Positions 29,639 through 37,181 of a stretch of 64,000 nt of DNA are shown here, piece after piece. How positions within the stretch are numbered: position 1 is the first letter of the stretch; each line of letters opens with the position of its first letter. The notes under the pieces were generated by a model, which worked only from the letters and a program-made list of their open reading frames with translations, was not told the DNA's origin and did no database searches. The translations under genes were made by a program, and so were the position numbers. The stretch is taken from assembly GCA_002101235.1 (NCBI GenBank), contig LWTL01000118.1, forward strand, positions 1 to 64,000, given 5' to 3'. The DNA is from Cycloclasticus sp. symbiont of Bathymodiolus heckerae (lineage in GTDB: Bacteria > Pseudomonadota > Gammaproteobacteria > Methylococcales > Cycloclasticaceae).

Positions 29639-30940
29639 GGGTAGTGTTCAAAAATCTGTGTCACTTCATTAAAATAAATGCGCAAGCATTAAGGAGCAAC
29701 CAATTATGTCCGATACATTTGATTTTGATAAAGTCCTAAAAGAATTACAAACAGGTAAAGATTTAACGGGTAAGGACGGTATTTTAATGCCGTTGATAAA
29801 ACAGCTAACCGAAGCGGCGATAACCGCAGAACTGGAGCAATACTTAGAAACCACTGACGACCCCAACAGGAAAAATGGCCTGGGCTCTAAAACCATTAAA
29901 ACGGGTTCAGGCAGCTTTGAACTCAACGCCCCGCGGGATCGAGCGGGAACATTTGAGCCGCAACTGATCAAAAAGAACCAAACTCAACTGACACCTGAAA
30001 TTGACCGTAAAATACTCTCTTTGTTTAGTCACGGCATGAGTTACCGGGACATTAAACATCACGTCCAAGATATGTATGGCATTGAGATTGCCACAGGCAC
30101 CCTCACCGCCATTACAGACCAACTCATACCAGAGCTTGAAGCTTGGCAGCAACGACCATTAAATAGCGTCTACCCAATCGTCTGGATGGACGCTGTGCAT
30201 TACAAGGTTCGTGAAGATGGGCGGTATATCAGTAAGGCCATCTACACACTGCTTGGTCTGAATATCGACGGTGAGAAAGAGATCCTAGGGATTTATTTAT
30301 CTGATAATGAAAGCGCCAGCTATTGGCTAAGTGTGCTGACTGAGCTTCAAAACCGTGGCCTTGAGGACGTTCTAATTGCCTGCATTGATGGTTTAAGTGG
30401 CTTCCCAGAAGCCATAGCGAGCATCTTCCCAAAAACAGAAATCCAACTGTGTATCGTTCATCAAATCCGCAATTCGCTAAAGTATGTCGCATCGAAAAAC
30501 CAAAAAGAATTTATGGTTGACCTAAAGCTTGTTTATCGCGCGACAAGTAAAGAAGCCGCTGAAACAGCCTTAGATGCCCTAGAAGATAAATGGGGAGATA
30601 CTTACCCGATTGTCATAAAATCATGGCGCAGAAAATGGGAACATTTATCAGCCTATTTCAAATATCCCAAGCCCATACGGCACATCATCTATACCACCAA
30701 TGCTGTTGAGGCTGTTCATCGTCAATTTCGTAAACTCACCAAGACAAAAGGCGCCTTTCCCAATGAAAATAGCTTGTTAAAACTACTTTATGCAGGCATA
30801 TTAAATGCCACAGAAAAATGGACAATGCCGATTCATAATTGGAGCCAGGCATTATCCCAACTAGACATTTATTTTGAAGGCCGCCTAGATAGCGCGCTGG
30901 AAATTTAAATTAACCCTGACACAGAATTTTGAACGGTCCC
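29639..30940 (+). mobile_element. complete IS256-family insertion sequence (about 1.30 kb)
   Basis: The left end GGGTAGTGTTCAAAAATCTG continues TGTCA (29639-29663) and matches, inverted, the right end at 30917-30940 (GGGACCGTTCAAAATTCTG then TGTCA) with few differences. A single transposase gene lies between them. IS256 elements normally duplicate 8-9 bp of target. The left flank GAGCCACC and right flank GTTATGAT do not match, so one flank has probably been replaced by deletion or recombination. Confidence 0.85.
29706..30908 (+). CDS. IS256-family transposase (mutator type)
   Basis: A 400-residue transposase starting behind AAGGAG. VWMDAVHYKVREDGRY holds the first catalytic aspartate, LIACIDGLSGFPEAI the second, and YTTNAVEAVHRQFRKLTKTKGAFPNE the family C-terminal signature with the catalytic glutamate region. 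The helix-turn-helix region SHGMSYRDIKHHVQDMYG lies near residue 110. The gene appears intact and fills the element. Confidence 0.93.
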   Translation: MSDTFDFDKVLKELQTGKDLTGKDGILMPLIKQLTEAAITAELEQYLETTDDPNRKNGLGSKTIKTGSGSFELNAPRDRAGTFEPQLIKKNQTQLTPEIDRKILSLFSHGMSYRDIKHHVQDMYGIEIATGTLTAITDQLIPELEAWQQRPLNSVYPIVWMDAVHYKVREDGRYISKAIYTLLGLNIDGEKEILGIYLSDNESASYWLSVLTELQNRGLEDVLIACIDGLSGFPEAIASIFPKTEIQLCIVHQIRNSLKYVASKNQKEFMVDLKLVYRATSKEAAETALDALEDKWGDTYPIVIKSWRRKWEHLSAYFKYPKPIRHIIYTTNAVEAVHRQFRKLTKTKGAFPNENSLLKLLYAGILNATEKWTMPIHNWSQALSQLDIYFEGRLDSALEI

Positions 30941-31141
30941 GTTATGATTGGGATATTCGGAGCTTGGGGCTTCTGTCGCTCTAAAGGCGATGAGAAAGGA
31001 ATGAATACAAGTGTAGTTGCAACATTCTTTTTGGTTTCAATAGGCTTCATCATTTCGTCATTTATGTATGATCCTATTTATGGAGCAATGGCACTTGGGG
31101 AAATTATTATAGGATTTCTTATTGGATATGACTATTCTTAA
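30941..31141 (+). pseudogene. small membrane protein, possibly 5'-truncated
   Basis: The track ORF begins inside the IS256 end (30929). Sequence outside the element encodes at most 66 residues, with a possible internal start at 31001 (MNTSVVATFFLVSIG). Two hydrophobic helices (SVVATFFLVSIGFIISSFMY and GAMALGEIIIGFLIGY) are visible. No family is recognised. The native start may have been lost at the IS junction. Confidence 0.35.
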
Positions 31142-31274
31142 TCGGTTATCAACAAAGAATAGATAACTCAGAATCTTTATTGCATTCAAACACTTAGTCA
31201 CGGTAACTTATTCTTAACCCAACCCCACATAATTAACATGCACTTAAGCCTCGCAGAGCCTACGACACTTTGAA

Positions 31275-31300
31275 ACTTTAGTTGATAAGTGTGTAGTAGG
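31275..31300 (+). other. possible oriT-like site upstream of the relaxase gene
   Basis: ACTTTA-GTTGA-TAAGT is followed directly by GTGTAGT about 110 bp upstream of the MobV-type gene. MobV plasmids such as pMV158 have a comparable ACTTTAT..ATAAAGT hairpin followed by TAGTGTG/TTA at the nick. The resemblance is partial and the hairpin imperfect. Confidence 0.22.
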
Positions 31301-31409
31301 TTAAGGGAAGATTTGAACCAATTTTGCTTTATACGGACTAACTGCTTATTGAGGATTTACATGAACGCAGTGAATAAAAGTAAATCAGGTTTTTCTATGG
31401 GACGGGTAT

Positions 31410-32618
31410 ATGGGTCAATTAAGCACACGAATTAAGTTTAAAACGGTTAAGCAAGCAATGGGGCAACATCGACATAATGATCGATCAAAAGTGCCCTCTT
31501 ATTCTGACCCTTCCCGTATTGGGATGAATAAAATCTTGAAGGCGTTTCCAACTGAGACGTATACGAAGCGTAATGGCGATGAGGTGATTCGTGAGGTGTC
31601 GCTTCGTTCGATGGCTGAAGATATTGAGTCAAGCTATAAAGAGGCGATTGGGCGTAAGTGGCAAAGTAATTCTTGTCATTTCATTGATGGGATTTTAACG
31701 TTTTCGTCTTCTGCTGATTTATCGGATAAGGATGCGTTAGATGCGTGTGCGTTAAAGACGATGGATGCGATTATTAAACAGCATGCGTTAAGGGATGATG
31801 CGTTGATTGAGATGGTGAGGCACGAGGATGAGACTCGGCCTCATTATCACTTTATGCTGAAGAACCAACGGTTAGATACGACATCAGCGAGACGGTCTTT
31901 TGATCGTGATGCGTGCGCTGAATTGCAAGACTTAGCAGGTGATGCGTTTTCTTCTATGGGTATACACAGAGGTACACCTAAGCAAGAGCGTATTGATAAC
32001 GGTGAACCGATACATAAATACATTAACCGGACGGTGAAGCAGTTACATGAGGATTTACCTAGGGAAGTTGCTGAGGCGGAAACTGAGCTTGATAGGTGTT
32101 CGTTGTTAACCCTTAAAGCGGAGAAGCATTTAGACCGCGTTCAAAGTACCACCAAGCGTTCTGAGAAGAAACTCGATAAGGTTCAATTAAAAACGTCCAA
32201 CGCCCAACAGGCTCTTAATGTCTCTATGGCCAGTTTAGATAACAATAATGCGATGCTTATATCTGCTGAGGCCGAGTTAGCTGATGCTGAGCGTCTTAAA
32301 GTTTCAGCTAAATCCGAGGCTGAGCGGCTTAAGGCGCTACAAGAAAAGCTCACAAAAGAATCCACCCGCCTACAAGGGGCAACTAAGGCCAGTGGTGAGA
32401 GACTTGCTTTAGTGCAATCAGAAGTAGAATTGAAGGAGAAAGAACTTAGGCTCACTAAAAGCGAATTGAGCCAAACTAAAGAAGAACTAGGAGCAAGCCT
32501 TAATAAGCTGGAACTATCCACGCAAAAAGCTATTAGGCTAGATATTGAGGTCGAGAAAGTCTTACTGGAGCAACAAAACGAGCTTAATGATGACGATGAT
32601 GGTGCTAGATCTTCATAA
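31410..32618 (+). CDS. MobV/Pre-type relaxase (plasmid mobilization/recombination)
   Basis: Relaxases of this family nick oriT and start mobilization. In this 402-residue protein GQHRHNDRSKVPSYSDPSR matches the HNxR..NADP motif I, and MVRHEDETRPHYHFML matches the metal-binding HxDExxPHxH motif. About 180 C-terminal residues are charged coiled coil (TELDRCSLLTLKAEKHL onward), a common tail in Pre/Mob proteins. The ATG at 31410 overlaps an upstream short frame without strong RBS. It sits upstream of an excisionase and integrase, so it probably mobilizes a chromosomal element using helper conjugation functions, which are absent here. Confidence 0.85.
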   Translation: MGQLSTRIKFKTVKQAMGQHRHNDRSKVPSYSDPSRIGMNKILKAFPTETYTKRNGDEVIREVSLRSMAEDIESSYKEAIGRKWQSNSCHFIDGILTFSSSADLSDKDALDACALKTMDAIIKQHALRDDALIEMVRHEDETRPHYHFMLKNQRLDTTSARRSFDRDACAELQDLAGDAFSSMGIHRGTPKQERIDNGEPIHKYINRTVKQLHEDLPREVAEAETELDRCSLLTLKAEKHLDRVQSTTKRSEKKLDKVQLKTSNAQQALNVSMASLDNNNAMLISAEAELADAERLKVSAKSEAERLKALQEKLTKESTRLQGATKASGERLALVQSEVELKEKELRLTKSELSQTKEELGASLNKLELSTQKAIRLDIEVEKVLLEQQNELNDDDDGARSS

Positions 32619-32916
32619 ATAGCGTTTTATTATCTCCAATTAGATGAAAACGTGCGTTTAAAACGGCAAGCGTTGCCGACCGTATTTTAGTTACGATTCA
32701 TCGATAAAAAACAAAAAATATGATTCACAGGGGGTGTATTCACACTATTTTGGTGTTTTTAAAAAAACGAACATCCATTATAAAGCATCTTTGAAATCTC
32801 AACGAATACAAACACTTAAACGCACACCCGGTTGACACGTCCCTTAACGGATTTAAATTAATCGGATATTCTGGTAGTACCAAAACAGAAGACGCAATGC
32901 GAACGTTAAGACCAAT
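32619..32916. promoter_or_regulatory. regulatory gap with a sigma-70-like promoter for the xis-int pair
   Basis: This 298-bp AT-rich gap has no ORF. TTGACA at 32832-32837 followed after 16 bp by TAAATT at 32854-32859 is a good promoter match about 60 bp upstream of the excisionase-like start. Runs of A/T (AAAAAACAAAAAATATG, TTTTTAAAAAAAC) could bend DNA or hold integrase arm sites; that is conjecture. Confidence 0.5.
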
Positions 32917-33240
32917 ATGCAGGCTATTTCCCCACGAGTTATCAGGCTTAGAGATGCCCCTTCCTATCTTGGAATGGACAAGAATCGTTTTAATGCCGAG
33001 GTACGCCCTTGCATTACTGAGATAGCAATGGGATCTAAAAGCATTTGTTTCGATAAGCTTGACCTTGATGAGTGGTTCGAGGAATATAAGTCGCGCAACG
33101 GACGTCCCTGTTTAGTAGGAGATAAATTATGGGACGAAAGAAAATGCCGGGACTCTTCCTCAGGAATGGGGTCTGGCACATTGATAAGCAAGTCAAAGGA
33201 ATCGGTCGAATTCGAGAAAGTACTGGAACAAGCCTCTTGA
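32917..33240 (+). CDS. excisionase/AlpA-like DNA-binding protein
   Basis: This 107-residue protein opens with VIRLRDAPSYLGMDKNRFNAEVRP, a winged-helix/MerR-like DNA-binding segment typical of small excisionase proteins encoded just before tyrosine integrases in proteobacterial islands. CFDKLDLDEWFEEYKSRNGRP and the tail DERKCRDSSSGMGSGT are also typical of that group. The last 37 codons overlap the integrase gene in another frame (33129-33240). It probably controls excision direction and may bind the sites upstream. Confidence 0.78.
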   Translation: MQAISPRVIRLRDAPSYLGMDKNRFNAEVRPCITEIAMGSKSICFDKLDLDEWFEEYKSRNGRPCLVGDKLWDERKCRDSSSGMGSGTLISKSKESVEFEKVLEQAS

Positions 33241-34268
33241 GTGAAGCCGAAGTTGTACTGACTAGAAAGCTGGCTGTTATGCATCAACAAAAGATATACG
33301 GTATTCAAGCCGTACGGTCTTTTCGGTCAGCAGCGACTAAGTATTTAAAGGAAAGCACGAAGAAGAGTTTAAGGCGTGATGCAGACTGTTTGAAAAAGCT
33401 TGATCCTTTCATCGGTGATTTAGCCATTGAAAGTGTTCACATGGGCTCACTTCAAGCATTTATTGATAATAGCCGGCAGCTCAGTGTTAAAAGTGCCACT
33501 GTTAAGCGTGAGCTTGCCGTGGTCCGACAAATACTTAATTTAGCATCTGGTGTTTGGAGAGATGAAAACGACAAGCCTTGGTTGATGGGTGTGCCGAAGA
33601 TAGTGATGCCAGATTGGCGTGACTCGGCTCAAGCTTATCCATTGAATTGGGATGAACAGGCAACGCTGTTTAATCTTCTTCCGGCTTACTTAGCTAATAT
33701 GGCGCTTTTTAAGGTCAACACAGGCTTAAGGGAGCAAGAAGTCTGCTGGTTACGTTGGGATTGGGAAATTAAAATCCCTGAAATTAATGCCAACATTTTT
33801 TTAATACCGGGTAGATCTCAACAGTACAGTGATGGGCTTTGGCTTGGAACGAAGAACGGAGAGGACCAAGTTGTAGTATTGAACAAAATTAGTCGCTCGG
33901 TTATTAAAGGGCAACGAGGCAAACACGCTGATTACGTTTTCCATATTAATGGCCATCGCGTTAACAATATCAATACATCAGCATGGAAGACCGCTTGGGT
34001 AACAGCTGGACTGCCAAATAATGGTCGTTATACAAAAGGTGTTCATAACTTGAAACATACTTTTGGAAGACGATTAAGGGCAGTCGGTGTACCGTTAGAA
34101 ACTCGCAAGGTATTGCTGCATCATACCAACGGGGATATAACGTCACATTACTCTGCTGCTGAAATAGAAGAGTTGATTGAAGCTGCTGAACGGGTAGTGG
34201 GAGAAAATCCCCACAAATCCCCCACAATGACTTTGATCAAAAATAAAGTCGCTTCTTCAAGTGGTTGA
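33129..34268 (+). CDS. tyrosine recombinase/integrase
   Basis: A 379-residue site-specific integrase. After a short N-terminal arm-binding segment and a SAM-like core-binding domain (about 65-160), the catalytic domain has the first arginine in VNTGLREQEVCWLRW, box II as HNLKHTFGRRLRAVGV, then LLHHTNG and the nucleophile tyrosine in SHYSAA. Box II is normally H-x-x-R; here the arginine position reads lysine. The gene ends 16 bp before the 3' end of tRNA-Lys, the usual place for an integrase that uses that tRNA as attachment site. Confidence 0.9.
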   Translation: MGRKKMPGLFLRNGVWHIDKQVKGIGRIRESTGTSLLSEAEVVLTRKLAVMHQQKIYGIQAVRSFRSAATKYLKESTKKSLRRDADCLKKLDPFIGDLAIESVHMGSLQAFIDNSRQLSVKSATVKRELAVVRQILNLASGVWRDENDKPWLMGVPKIVMPDWRDSAQAYPLNWDEQATLFNLLPAYLANMALFKVNTGLREQEVCWLRWDWEIKIPEINANIFLIPGRSQQYSDGLWLGTKNGEDQVVVLNKISRSVIKGQRGKHADYVFHINGHRVNNINTSAWKTAWVTAGLPNNGRYTKGVHNLKHTFGRRLRAVGVPLETRKVLLHHTNGDITSHYSAAEIEELIEAAERVVGENPHKSPTMTLIKNKVASSSG

Positions 34269-34283
34269 TAAATAAGAGAAAGA

Positions 34284-34359
34284 TGGTGGGTCGTGCGCGA
34301 TTCGAACGCGCGACCATCGCATTAAAAGTGCGGTGCTCTACCGGCTGAGCTAACGACCC
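34284..34359 (-). tRNA. tRNA-Lys(UUU), likely attachment site of the adjacent element
   Basis: 76 nt with CCA; acceptor GGGTCGT, anticodon loop CTTTTAA giving UUU, T loop CGTTCGAATCG. The 27-43 pair of the anticodon stem is a C-A mismatch, so the fold is slightly imperfect. Its 3' half faces the integrase. I found no second copy of the 3' tRNA sequence in 28-33 kb. Confidence 0.93.
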
Positions 34360-34442
34360 TCCAAGAGCCGAGAATGATACCTTATTGGAATAAAAAGGCA
34401 AGTCGTATATGCCTTTAAGCTCAGATTTATCTTGATAACTAT

Positions 34443-35123
34443 TTATTTAACTTCGTATCTTGTTGGGTCAGCTATTTTTGCTTTTTCAAATCCTTGCTGG
34501 CGTAAGCGACACGATTCACACTCACCGCATGCTTCGCCTTTAACATTGGCCTGATAACATGATACTGTCGCACTATAATCAACATTGAGTGTGGAGCCTT
34601 TTTGGATAATTTGCGCCTTGCTTAAAGTAATTAATGGCGTATGAATTCTAAAGCCACCCTTTTCTACACCTGCCTTTGTCGCCAAATTAGCCAGCTTCTC
34701 AAAAGCCGAGATAAACTCAGGGCGACAATCTGGGTAACCCGAATAATCTACCGCATTAACACCAATAAATATATCCCACGCATTAAGCACTTCCGCCCAG
34801 CCTAGGGCTATGGATAAAAATACGGTATTACGAGCCGGTACGTAAGTAACAGGAATTCCGCTAGCTTTCTCCGTGGGTACATCTATATCATCATCTGTTA
34901 ACGCAGAGCCGCCGAATTCACCCATCCCTAATTTGATGGTTTTATGTTCTTCAACGTCAAATTTTTTAGATAGCTTACTCGCCGCCTCTAATTCAGAGTT
35001 ATGGCGCTGGCCATAGTCAAAACTAAGTGCATAACACTCGTAGCCCTGCTCTTTTGCAATAGCTAATACAGTGGCAGAATCCAATCCACCGGATAATAAT
35101 ACAACCGCTTTTTTAATCGTCAT
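34443..35123 (-). CDS. queC: 7-cyano-7-deazaguanine synthase QueC
   Basis: Makes preQ0 from 7-carboxy-7-deazaguanine using ATP and ammonia. The 226 residues have the PP-loop [21 protein letters not shown] at the N-terminus, [12 protein letters not shown] near 140, and the zinc site [20 protein letters not shown]. It ends the tol-linked operon, 9 bp after queE, and supplies the queuosine precursor used by Tgt and QueA. Confidence 0.96.
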   Translation of the reverse strand: MTIKKAVVLLSGGLDSATVLAIAKEQGYECYALSFDYGQRHNSELEAASKLSKKFDVEEHKTIKLGMGEFGGSALTDDDIDVPTEKASGIPVTYVPARNTVFLSIALGWAEVLNAWDIFIGVNAVDYSGYPDCRPEFISAFEKLANLATKAGVEKGGFRIHTPLITLSKAQIIQKGSTLNVDYSATVSCYQANVKGEACGECESCRLRQQGFEKAKIADPTRYEVK

Positions 35124-35132
35124 GAGAGTGTT

Positions 35133-35780
35133 TTACTTGCCGGGGACATCGCCCCATAGGTACTTATGGAGTTGAATTTGAAAACGTACGGGCAACTTTT
35201 CTTCTAACACCCAATTTGCTAAGTCTGTTGCTGCTAACTTGCCTTGAACAGGTGAAAATAGAACTTCACATTTGTCATTTAATGCATGTTCTCGCATATG
35301 TTCTTTTGACCAGTGAAAGTCTTCCACATCACAAATAACGTATTTCACCTGATCGTTTTGAGTTAAATATTGATAGTTTGCATGCTTGTTTTTATCAACT
35401 TCTAAGGAGCCAGGCGTTTTAACATCGAGTACCTTAGTAACTCGCACATCCACCTCCGACACGTCCAAGGCACCACTCGTTTCAAGTGAAACCTGATAAC
35501 CCGCGTCACAAAGCCTTTCCATCAGTTCATGCACACGCTTCTGCGCAAGGGGTTCGCCACCGGTTACATTAATGTATCGCGCACCTAAACCATCCACCTC
35601 AACAAGAATTTCATCTATAGAACGCACCTCACCACCATGAAAAGCGTATTCTGTATCGCAATAACCACACCTTAACGGGCAACCTGTTAAGCGAATAAAG
35701 GTTGTTGGCAAACCCACTGTTTTGCCTTCGCCTTGAAGCGAATAGAATATTTCGGTAATGCGCAGACTATCTTTAGACAT
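35133..35780 (-). CDS. queE: 7-carboxy-7-deazaguanine synthase QueE
   Basis: A radical-SAM enzyme that contracts the carboxy-tetrahydropterin ring. The 215 residues show IFYSLQGEGKTVGLPTTFIRL, the cluster motif TGCPLRCGYCDTEYAF (C-x3-C-x2-C) and NVTGGEPLAQKRV. It starts 27 bp after cpoB. Its placement after pal-cpoB is the standard gammaproteobacterial arrangement. Confidence 0.96.
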   Translation of the reverse strand: MSKDSLRITEIFYSLQGEGKTVGLPTTFIRLTGCPLRCGYCDTEYAFHGGEVRSIDEILVEVDGLGARYINVTGGEPLAQKRVHELMERLCDAGYQVSLETSGALDVSEVDVRVTKVLDVKTPGSLEVDKNKHANYQYLTQNDQVKYVICDVEDFHWSKEHMREHALNDKCEVLFSPVQGKLAATDLANWVLEEKLPVRFQIQLHKYLWGDVPGK

Positions 35781-35807
35781 ATCAATAAAACGAGAACTTG
35801 AAGGTGT

Positions 35808-36596
35808 TTAGTGTTTTTCTTGGCGTAAACGATCGAGTCTTTTTTGCGCAAGACCTGCAACCGTTGTTCCAGGGTAAGACGTAGAAACTTTCGTTAACGT
35901 TTCTCTCGATTGCTTCCATTGCTTGTTTTCATATTGAATAAAACCTATTTTCAATAATGCGTCTTTTGCTTTGGAATGAGCCGGGTATTGAGACACCACT
36001 TTACTAAACTCCTCTAACGCTCGCTTAAAATCACGACCAACATAACTTGCTTCACCTAACCAGTACAAAGCATTGGGCAAGTAAGTACTGTTTGGGAATT
36101 TATTTACGAAATCAGAAAAATCTGCAATGGATTGCTGATAGCGGCCTGATTTTAAACTTGAAAATGCTTTGTCGTATGACAGCTTATCCTGCGAACCGCT
36201 TGATACTGCGGCTTCTTGAACTACCATTGTAGGCTTACCCGCTTTCTTCCCTGTATTCACAGGAAATTTTGGCTGACTAAAACCAAGATTTGGTACAGCC
36301 ATCTTCCCGCCTGATTCCAGTTGAACAATTCGTCTGTCCGTATCAAGATACAAATCGCGTTGACGCTTTTTTAAGGTATCAATAAGGTAGGTTTGCTCTT
36401 CTATCTGGCCTCGCATCTGCTGCACTTCTCGCTGCAATTGCTCAAGCCGTTTATACATTCCAAGCATGCTAGCGGCTGATGTTTGAGCAGCCGACACTCT
36501 CCCATTACCATCGACAACTGGAGGTAGGGCTGCCGAAGCAGCCCCACTTATTAACATCAAGGCAGCGAACCGCCCTTTTAGCTTTTTACTGATCAA
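35808..36596 (-). CDS. cpoB: cell division coordinator CpoB (YbgF)
   Basis: A periplasmic protein that links Tol-Pal constriction with peptidoglycan synthesis. Its 262 residues have a signal peptide (LKGRFAALMLISGAASAALP), a trimerising coiled coil (about 43-95, RLEQLQREVQQMRGQIEEQ) and three tetratricopeptide repeats (LKSGRYQQSIADFSDFVNKF, LGEASYVGRDFKRALEEF). The start codon overlaps the end of pal by 4 bp. Confidence 0.94.
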   Translation of the reverse strand: MISKKLKGRFAALMLISGAASAALPPVVDGNGRVSAAQTSAASMLGMYKRLEQLQREVQQMRGQIEEQTYLIDTLKKRQRDLYLDTDRRIVQLESGGKMAVPNLGFSQPKFPVNTGKKAGKPTMVVQEAAVSSGSQDKLSYDKAFSSLKSGRYQQSIADFSDFVNKFPNSTYLPNALYWLGEASYVGRDFKRALEEFSKVVSQYPAHSKAKDALLKIGFIQYENKQWKQSRETLTKVSTSYPGTTVAGLAQKRLDRLRQEKH

Positions 36597-37108
36597 TGCG
36601 CTGGATAAATAAGCTCAACACGGCGATTTAAATGCCAAGCTGATTCGTCATGGCCTACGGCAACAGGCTTCTCCTCACCCATTGCCACTGCTTCTGTTTG
36701 GTTACCTGACGCGCCTTGAAGGCTCAATAAATTTTGTACCGTTTTCGCACGTTTTTCGCTCAACGCTACGTTATATTCCCGTGTACCACGTTCATCAGCA
36801 TGACCTTCCACAAAAACTGAAACATCTGTATTAGCTGCTAAATATGCGCCGTGTGCTGCTAAAACAGCTTCGTATTGAGGCTCAACCGCACTACTATCAA
36901 AAGCAAAGTAAATAACTTTAGTAGATAGAGGGCTCGAAGGGTTATCTAATGGGTGTCCAGAATAGTTGCTACCATCATCCACTCCATTTGTACTTGCGCC
37001 GCCGTTCATGCCTTCACCTGCGGTCTCTTCACCGCCTCCAAACATACTACAACCCGCTAAGGCTGAAGATAGGAATAAACTGACAATTAGTTTTTGATAT
37101 GTTTTCAT
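36593..37108 (-). CDS. pal: peptidoglycan-associated lipoprotein Pal
   Basis: An outer-membrane lipoprotein that anchors the envelope to peptidoglycan. The start was moved from 37141 to the ATG at 37108 (MKTYQKLIVSLFLSSALAGC), placing a correct lipobox with the acylated cysteine at residue 20. The OmpA-like domain carries VFVEGHADERGTREYNVALSEKRA. An internal linker is rich in Gly/Asn. A 73-bp gap separates it from tolB and contains the double-hairpin repeat described separately. Confidence 0.95.
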   Translation of the reverse strand: MKTYQKLIVSLFLSSALAGCSMFGGGEETAGEGMNGGASTNGVDDGSNYSGHPLDNPSSPLSTKVIYFAFDSSAVEPQYEAVLAAHGAYLAANTDVSVFVEGHADERGTREYNVALSEKRAKTVQNLLSLQGASGNQTEAVAMGEEKPVAVGHDESAWHLNRRVELIYPAH

Positions 37109-37134
37109 TTTTTTCTTTCCTCTATTGTTGTTTG

Positions 37135-37179
37135 TGGTCACAGACCATAAGTTTCATCGAATAGGAAGCAAGCCTTCCT
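37135..37179 (-). repeat. double-hairpin intergenic repeat, copy 1 (tolB-pal)
   Basis: TGGTC-ACA-GACCA is followed by TAAGTTTCATCGAATA and the stem AGGAAG-CAAGC-CTTCCT. It lies 3 bp beyond the tolB stop codon and 27 bp before the pal start. The first 23 bases are identical to copy 2 at 45411, and the second stem differs there by changes that keep it paired. No U-run follows, so it is not a simple terminator. Confidence 0.8.
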
Positions 37180-37181
37180 AC

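Noticed and set aside
29639-29739. Native C-terminus of the HDOD protein continuing to 29739
   Set aside because: That stretch includes the IS256 inverted repeat, which matches the right end of the element, so it belongs to the IS.
28000-33000. A direct repeat of the tRNA-Lys 3' end marking the left border of the island
   Set aside because: I scanned for GGTTCG-like T-arm sequence and the acceptor end by eye and found no copy; the border may be deleted.
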